From an uncultured Tessaracoccus sp. (GTDB lineage: Bacteria; Actinomycetota; Actinomycetes; Propionibacteriales; Propionibacteriaceae): 8,194 bases of DNA. The stretch spans positions 1 through 8,194 of the forward strand of contig NZ_CAMYPD010000071.1 in the NCBI RefSeq assembly GCF_947286155.1. Direction: 5' to 3'. Of the stretch, positions 5,655-8,194 are shown one piece after another (positions within the stretch are counted from its first letter, which is position 1; the number at the start of each line of letters is the position of its first letter). The position numbers and the translations under genes are program-made. Below the pieces are notes generated by a model. The model worked only from the letters and a program-made list of their open reading frames with translations, did no database searches and was not told the origin of the DNA.

Positions 5655-6804
5655 ACGAGTTGGGGAGAACGATCTGCTTGCCGGCGCGCCACACCTGGTG
5701 GGTGAGGGGCATACCGGGGCGGTACGCGAGATGGATGGCGGCGGGCGCGTCGAGGACGTGGATGTCGGCGCGGAAGCCCGGGGTGAGCTGCCCGACGTCG
5801 GATCGGCGCAGTGCCTTCGCGCCGCCGACCGTGGCTGCGCGGATGGCCTCGTCGAGGGTGAGATGCTGCTGCAGCACGGCGGTGCCGACGCAGAAGTTCA
5901 TGCTCGAGGTGTAGCTGGTGCCGGGGTTGCAGTTGGATGCGATGGCGACGATGGCGCCGGCGTCGAGCAAGCGCCGAACTGGGGCGAAGGGCATGCGGGT
6001 GGAGAGGTCGCAGGCGGGCAATGCCGTCGCGACGGTGTCACTCGCGGCGAGCGCTTCCACGTCGTCATCGGAGAGGAAGTTGACGTGGTCGACGCTGGCC
6101 GCGCCGAGCTCGACGGCGAGTTGCACGCCGCCGGACTCCCCCAGCTGGTTACCGTGCACGCGCAGCCCGAGTCCCGCTGCCCGCCCGGCTTCGAGCACGC
6201 GACGCGACTGCTCGATGTCAAACGCGCCCTTCTCGCAGAAGACGTCCATCCAGGCGACGTGCGGGCGCACGGCATCCAGCATCTCGCCGGTGACTAGCGC
6301 GACGTACTCGTCGGGGGTCGTGCCGTCGGGGACGAGGTGGGCCCCGAGGAAGGTGACCTCGTCGACGAATTCCCGCGCGATGCGGGCTGCGCGAGCCTCG
6401 TCATCGACGGTGAGCCCGTAGCCAGTCTTGGTTTCGAGGCAGGTGGTGCCGCCTCGCTGCGCCTCGCGGACGCGCTGCCCGACGAGCTGGCGGAGGCGCT
6501 CGTCAGAGGCGGCGCGGGTGGCGTCGGTGGTGACGGCGATGCCGCCCGCCGCGTAGCCGCGCCCGGCCATGCGCGCCTCGAACTCGGCGGAGCGGTCGCC
6601 GTCGAAGACGAGGTGGGTGTGCGAATCGACCCAGCCGGGCAGCACGGCCCGCCCGCCGACGTCGACGCGCTCGTCGGCCTCAGGCACGGAGGCTGCGGAG
6701 CCCGTCCAGGCGACGGTGTCGCCGTCGATGACGAGGGCGGCGTCGTGGATCGGGCTGCCCTGGCCCGTCCAGAGCTCGGAAATGCCGGTGATGAGAGTGC
6801 TCAT
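5653..6804 (-). CDS. hutI: Imidazolonepropionase
   Basis: A 383-residue amidohydrolase that opens the ring of 4-imidazolone-5-propionate to N-formimino-L-glutamate, the third step of histidine degradation, in the cytosol. The metal-binding HxH is His62 and His64 in DSHTHLVFDG. GDRSAEF (69-75) and ETKTGYG (124-130) are substrate-pocket motifs, and GAHLVPD is at 154-160. RVHGNQ (215-220, His217) and VDH (238-240) supply further active-site histidines. The fourth metal-ligand position, usually Asp in a D-x-NPG motif, is Asn291 in ASNCNPGTS here, and the Glu of the usual HADE motif is Gln220. Both are in otherwise intact sequence of normal length, so I read them as lineage variants, not decay. 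ATG 6804 is preceded by AGGAAGG (6812-6818). hutU lies 91 bp upstream with a long hairpin between; hutH follows after 8 bp. Confidence 0.94.
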   Translation of the reverse strand: MSTLITGISELWTGQGSPIHDAALVIDGDTVAWTGSAASVPEADERVDVGGRAVLPGWVDSHTHLVFDGDRSAEFEARMAGRGYAAGGIAVTTDATRAASDERLRQLVGQRVREAQRGGTTCLETKTGYGLTVDDEARAARIAREFVDEVTFLGAHLVPDGTTPDEYVALVTGEMLDAVRPHVAWMDVFCEKGAFDIEQSRRVLEAGRAAGLGLRVHGNQLGESGGVQLAVELGAASVDHVNFLSDDDVEALAASDTVATALPACDLSTRMPFAPVRRLLDAGAIVAIASNCNPGTSYTSSMNFCVGTAVLQQHLTLDEAIRAATVGGAKALRRSDVGQLTPGFRADIHVLDAPAAIHLAYRPGMPLTHQVWRAGKQIVLPNS

Positions 6805-6811
6805 GCAATTG

Positions 6812-6818
6812 CCTTCCT
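6812..6818 (-). promoter_or_regulatory. hutI ribosome binding site at the base of a long hairpin
   Basis: AGGAAGG on the minus strand stands 7 nt before the hutI ATG (6804). Its first A (6818) is also the last base of the 3' arm of the 25-bp inverted repeat, so the site begins where the stem ends. The hairpin leaves the site single-stranded but directly beside the helix, which could influence initiation. An 8-bp palindrome GCAATTGC (6805-6812) fills the spacer. Confidence 0.6.
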
Positions 6819-6894
6819 AACCCAATATCCACACGCGATTGCTGAAATGAGCCGTTGTGGCCATTTCTCGCAATCGCGTGTGAATATTGGGTTA
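6818..6894. repeat. 25-bp near-perfect inverted repeat between hutU and hutI
   Basis: Arms 6818-6842 and 6870-6894 match at 24 of 25 positions as reverse complements. The one mismatch (C6829 against A6883) becomes a G-U pair in the minus-strand transcript, the direction of hut transcription. The central part can extend the fold: AAATG (6845-6849) with CATTT (6862-6866) and GCC with GGC inside. On the minus strand the element begins 1 nt after the hutU stop (6898-6896) and ends at the hutI ribosome binding site. No U run follows, so it is not a standard intrinsic terminator; an RNA-processing, stability or attenuation role, or a repeat-family insertion, is more likely. Confidence 0.8.
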
Positions 6895-6895
6895 C

Positions 6896-8194
6896 TTAGT
6901 CGCGGATCGTCGGTTCGAGCGGGATGCGGACGCCGCGCTCGGCGGCCACGTCGGCGGCGCGGCGGTAGCCCGCGTCGACGTGGCGGAATACGCCCATCGC
7001 GGGGTCGTTGGTAAGCAGCGCCTCGAGCTTCGCAGCGGCGAGCTCGGTGCCGTCGGCCAGGCCCACCTGGCCCGCGTGGATCGACCGCCCGATGCCAACA
7101 CCGCCACCGTGGTGTATAGACACCCAGGTGGCGCCCGACGACACCGCGGTCATGGCGTTGAGCAGCGGCCAGTCGGCGACGGCGTCCGTGCCATCGAGCA
7201 TGCCCTCGGTCTCGCGGTAGGGGGATGCGACGGAACCGGAGTCGAGGTGATCGCGGCCAATCACGATAGGGGCGGACACCTTGCCCTCGGCGACGAGGCG
7301 GTTGAACAGCAGACCGGCCTTGTGGCGTTCGCCGTAGCCAAGCCAGCAAATGCGCGCGGGCAGCCCCTCGAACTCGACGAATTCCTCGGCCGCATCGAGC
7401 CAGCGGTGCAGGTGCTCGTTCTCGGGGAAGAGCTCCTTCAGCGCCTGGTCGGTGACGCGGATGTCCTCCGGATCACCCGACAGCGCCGCCCAGCGGAAGG
7501 GGCCGAGCCCCTCGCAAAACAGCGGGCGAATGTACGCCGGCACGAACCCCGGGAACTCAAACGCACGCTCGTAACCGTGCTTGCGCGCCTCGTCCCGGAT
7601 CGAGTTGCCGTAGTCGAACACCTCGGCGCCCGCGTCCTGGAACTCCACCATGGCCTGCACGTGCGCAGCCATCGACGCGCGGGCCTTCGCGGTGAAGTCC
7701 TCCGGGTCGCGCTTCGCCTCGTCGTGCCACTGCTCGACGGTGATGCCCTCGGGCAGGTAACTCAGCGGGTCGTGCGCCGATGTCTGGTCGGTCACGACGT
7801 CGATCCGCAGCTCGCCTGCCTGCTGACGCCGCAGCAGCTCGGGGAACACCGTCGCCGCGTTACCGACCACACCCACCGACAGCGCCCGCTTCTCCTTCGC
7901 GGCCCGGTTGGCGCGCGCGACGGCGTCGTCGAGGTCGTCGGCAATCTCATCCAAGTAGCGCTTGGCTTGGCGCCGCTCGAGCCTCGAGCGGTCCACCTCG
8001 ACGATGATCACCACGCCGCCGTTCAGCGTCACGGCCAGCGGCTGGGCGCCGCCCATGCCGCCGCAGCCGGCGGTGAGGGTGATCGTGCCGGCGAGCGACC
8101 CGTCGAAGCGCTTCTTCGCGACGGCAGCGAAGGTCTCGAAGGTGCCCTGGAGGATGCCCTGCGTGGCGATGTAGATCCAGGAGCCCGCGGTCAT
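6896..8194 (-). CDS. hutU: Urocanate hydratase (urocanase), C-terminal 432 residues
   Basis: Urocanase converts urocanate to 4-imidazolone-5-propionate using tightly bound NAD+, the second step of histidine degradation. The visible part has the dinucleotide-binding region GCGGMGGAQ (43-51 of the fragment), TDQTSAHDP (135-143), the urocanase signature FEGLPARICW with Cys283 matching the essential cysteine (Cys410 of the Pseudomonas enzyme), then GRDHLDSGSVASP (313-325) and HHGGGVGIG (361-369). The stop is at 6898-6896. Urocanases are about 550-560 residues long, so roughly 120-130 N-terminal residues lie beyond the right edge. The Met codon at the very edge is internal (the family reads like MTAGSWIYI here) and is not the start. 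It is upstream of hutI in the same operon; the promoter and any regulator are off the window. Confidence 0.96.
   Translation of the reverse strand: MTAGSWIYIATQGILQGTFETFAAVAKKRFDGSLAGTITLTAGCGGMGGAQPLAVTLNGGVVIIVEVDRSRLERRQAKRYLDEIADDLDDAVARANRAAKEKRALSVGVVGNAATVFPELLRRQQAGELRIDVVTDQTSAHDPLSYLPEGITVEQWHDEAKRDPEDFTAKARASMAAHVQAMVEFQDAGAEVFDYGNSIRDEARKHGYERAFEFPGFVPAYIRPLFCEGLGPFRWAALSGDPEDIRVTDQALKELFPENEHLHRWLDAAEEFVEFEGLPARICWLGYGERHKAGLLFNRLVAEGKVSAPIVIGRDHLDSGSVASPYRETEGMLDGTDAVADWPLLNAMTAVSSGATWVSIHHGGGVGIGRSIHAGQVGLADGTELAAAKLEALLTNDPAMGVFRHVDAGYRRAADVAAERGVRIPLEPTIRD

Noticed and set aside
5645..5692. Longer hutH start
   Set aside because: The extra 16 residues overlap the end of hutI and lack a ribosome binding site, while 5644 has one and gives the usual HutH length and residue numbering.
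4079..5914. A 611-codon open frame on the plus strand opposite hutH and hutI
   Set aside because: It is antisense to two strongly recognisable genes, has low-complexity Arg/Ala/Glu/Gly composition typical of the reverse frame of GC-rich codons, and matches no family I know.

Overview
The window is GC-rich, densely coded DNA from a high-GC Gram-positive bacterium (Actinomycetota). This rests on the GC-rich third codon positions, the small SRP RNA with an actinobacterial-looking sequence, a tRNA gene without encoded CCA, the Cys-Ser-Gly active site in HutH, and the MetP/MetS pair known from corynebacteria. A Corynebacterium-like or propionibacterial relative fits, but genus cannot be fixed from the sequence alone.

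Layout from left to right. Positions 1-86 look like the terminal end of an IS481-like insertion sequence whose transposase runs off the left edge. Next is a divergent RNA locus: the SRP (4.5S) RNA gene on the minus strand (about 177-266) and tRNA-Ser(GGA) on the plus strand (382-466), each with a recognisable sigma-A-type promoter in the 115 bp between them and a terminator behind. Two plus-strand alpha/beta hydrolases follow (540-1367 and 1367-2086), joined by a TGATG stop/start overlap. Then comes a two-gene amino-acid importer: a 561-residue neurotransmitter:sodium symporter family protein resembling MetP (2154-3839), overlapping by 4 bp a 49-residue single-span small subunit resembling MetS (3836-3985).

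The right half is a minus-strand histidine-utilisation operon read right to left: hutU (urocanase, 5' end beyond the window), hutI (imidazolonepropionase) and hutH (histidine ammonia-lyase). In pathway order HutH makes urocanate, HutU makes imidazolonepropionate and HutI makes formiminoglutamate. No regulator and no enzyme for the last step is in view. The importer and the hut operon converge on a perfect 24-bp inverted repeat (4027-4108) that can serve as a terminator. A second, sequence-related 25-bp inverted repeat (6818-6894) lies between hutU and hutI, ending against the hutI ribosome binding site.

Most of the window is ordinary core and catabolic content; I see no clearly new multi-gene system. 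The points most worth following up are the two related long hairpins, the Asp-to-Asn change at a presumed metal ligand of HutI, the very small MetS-like gene, and the IS end at the left edge.
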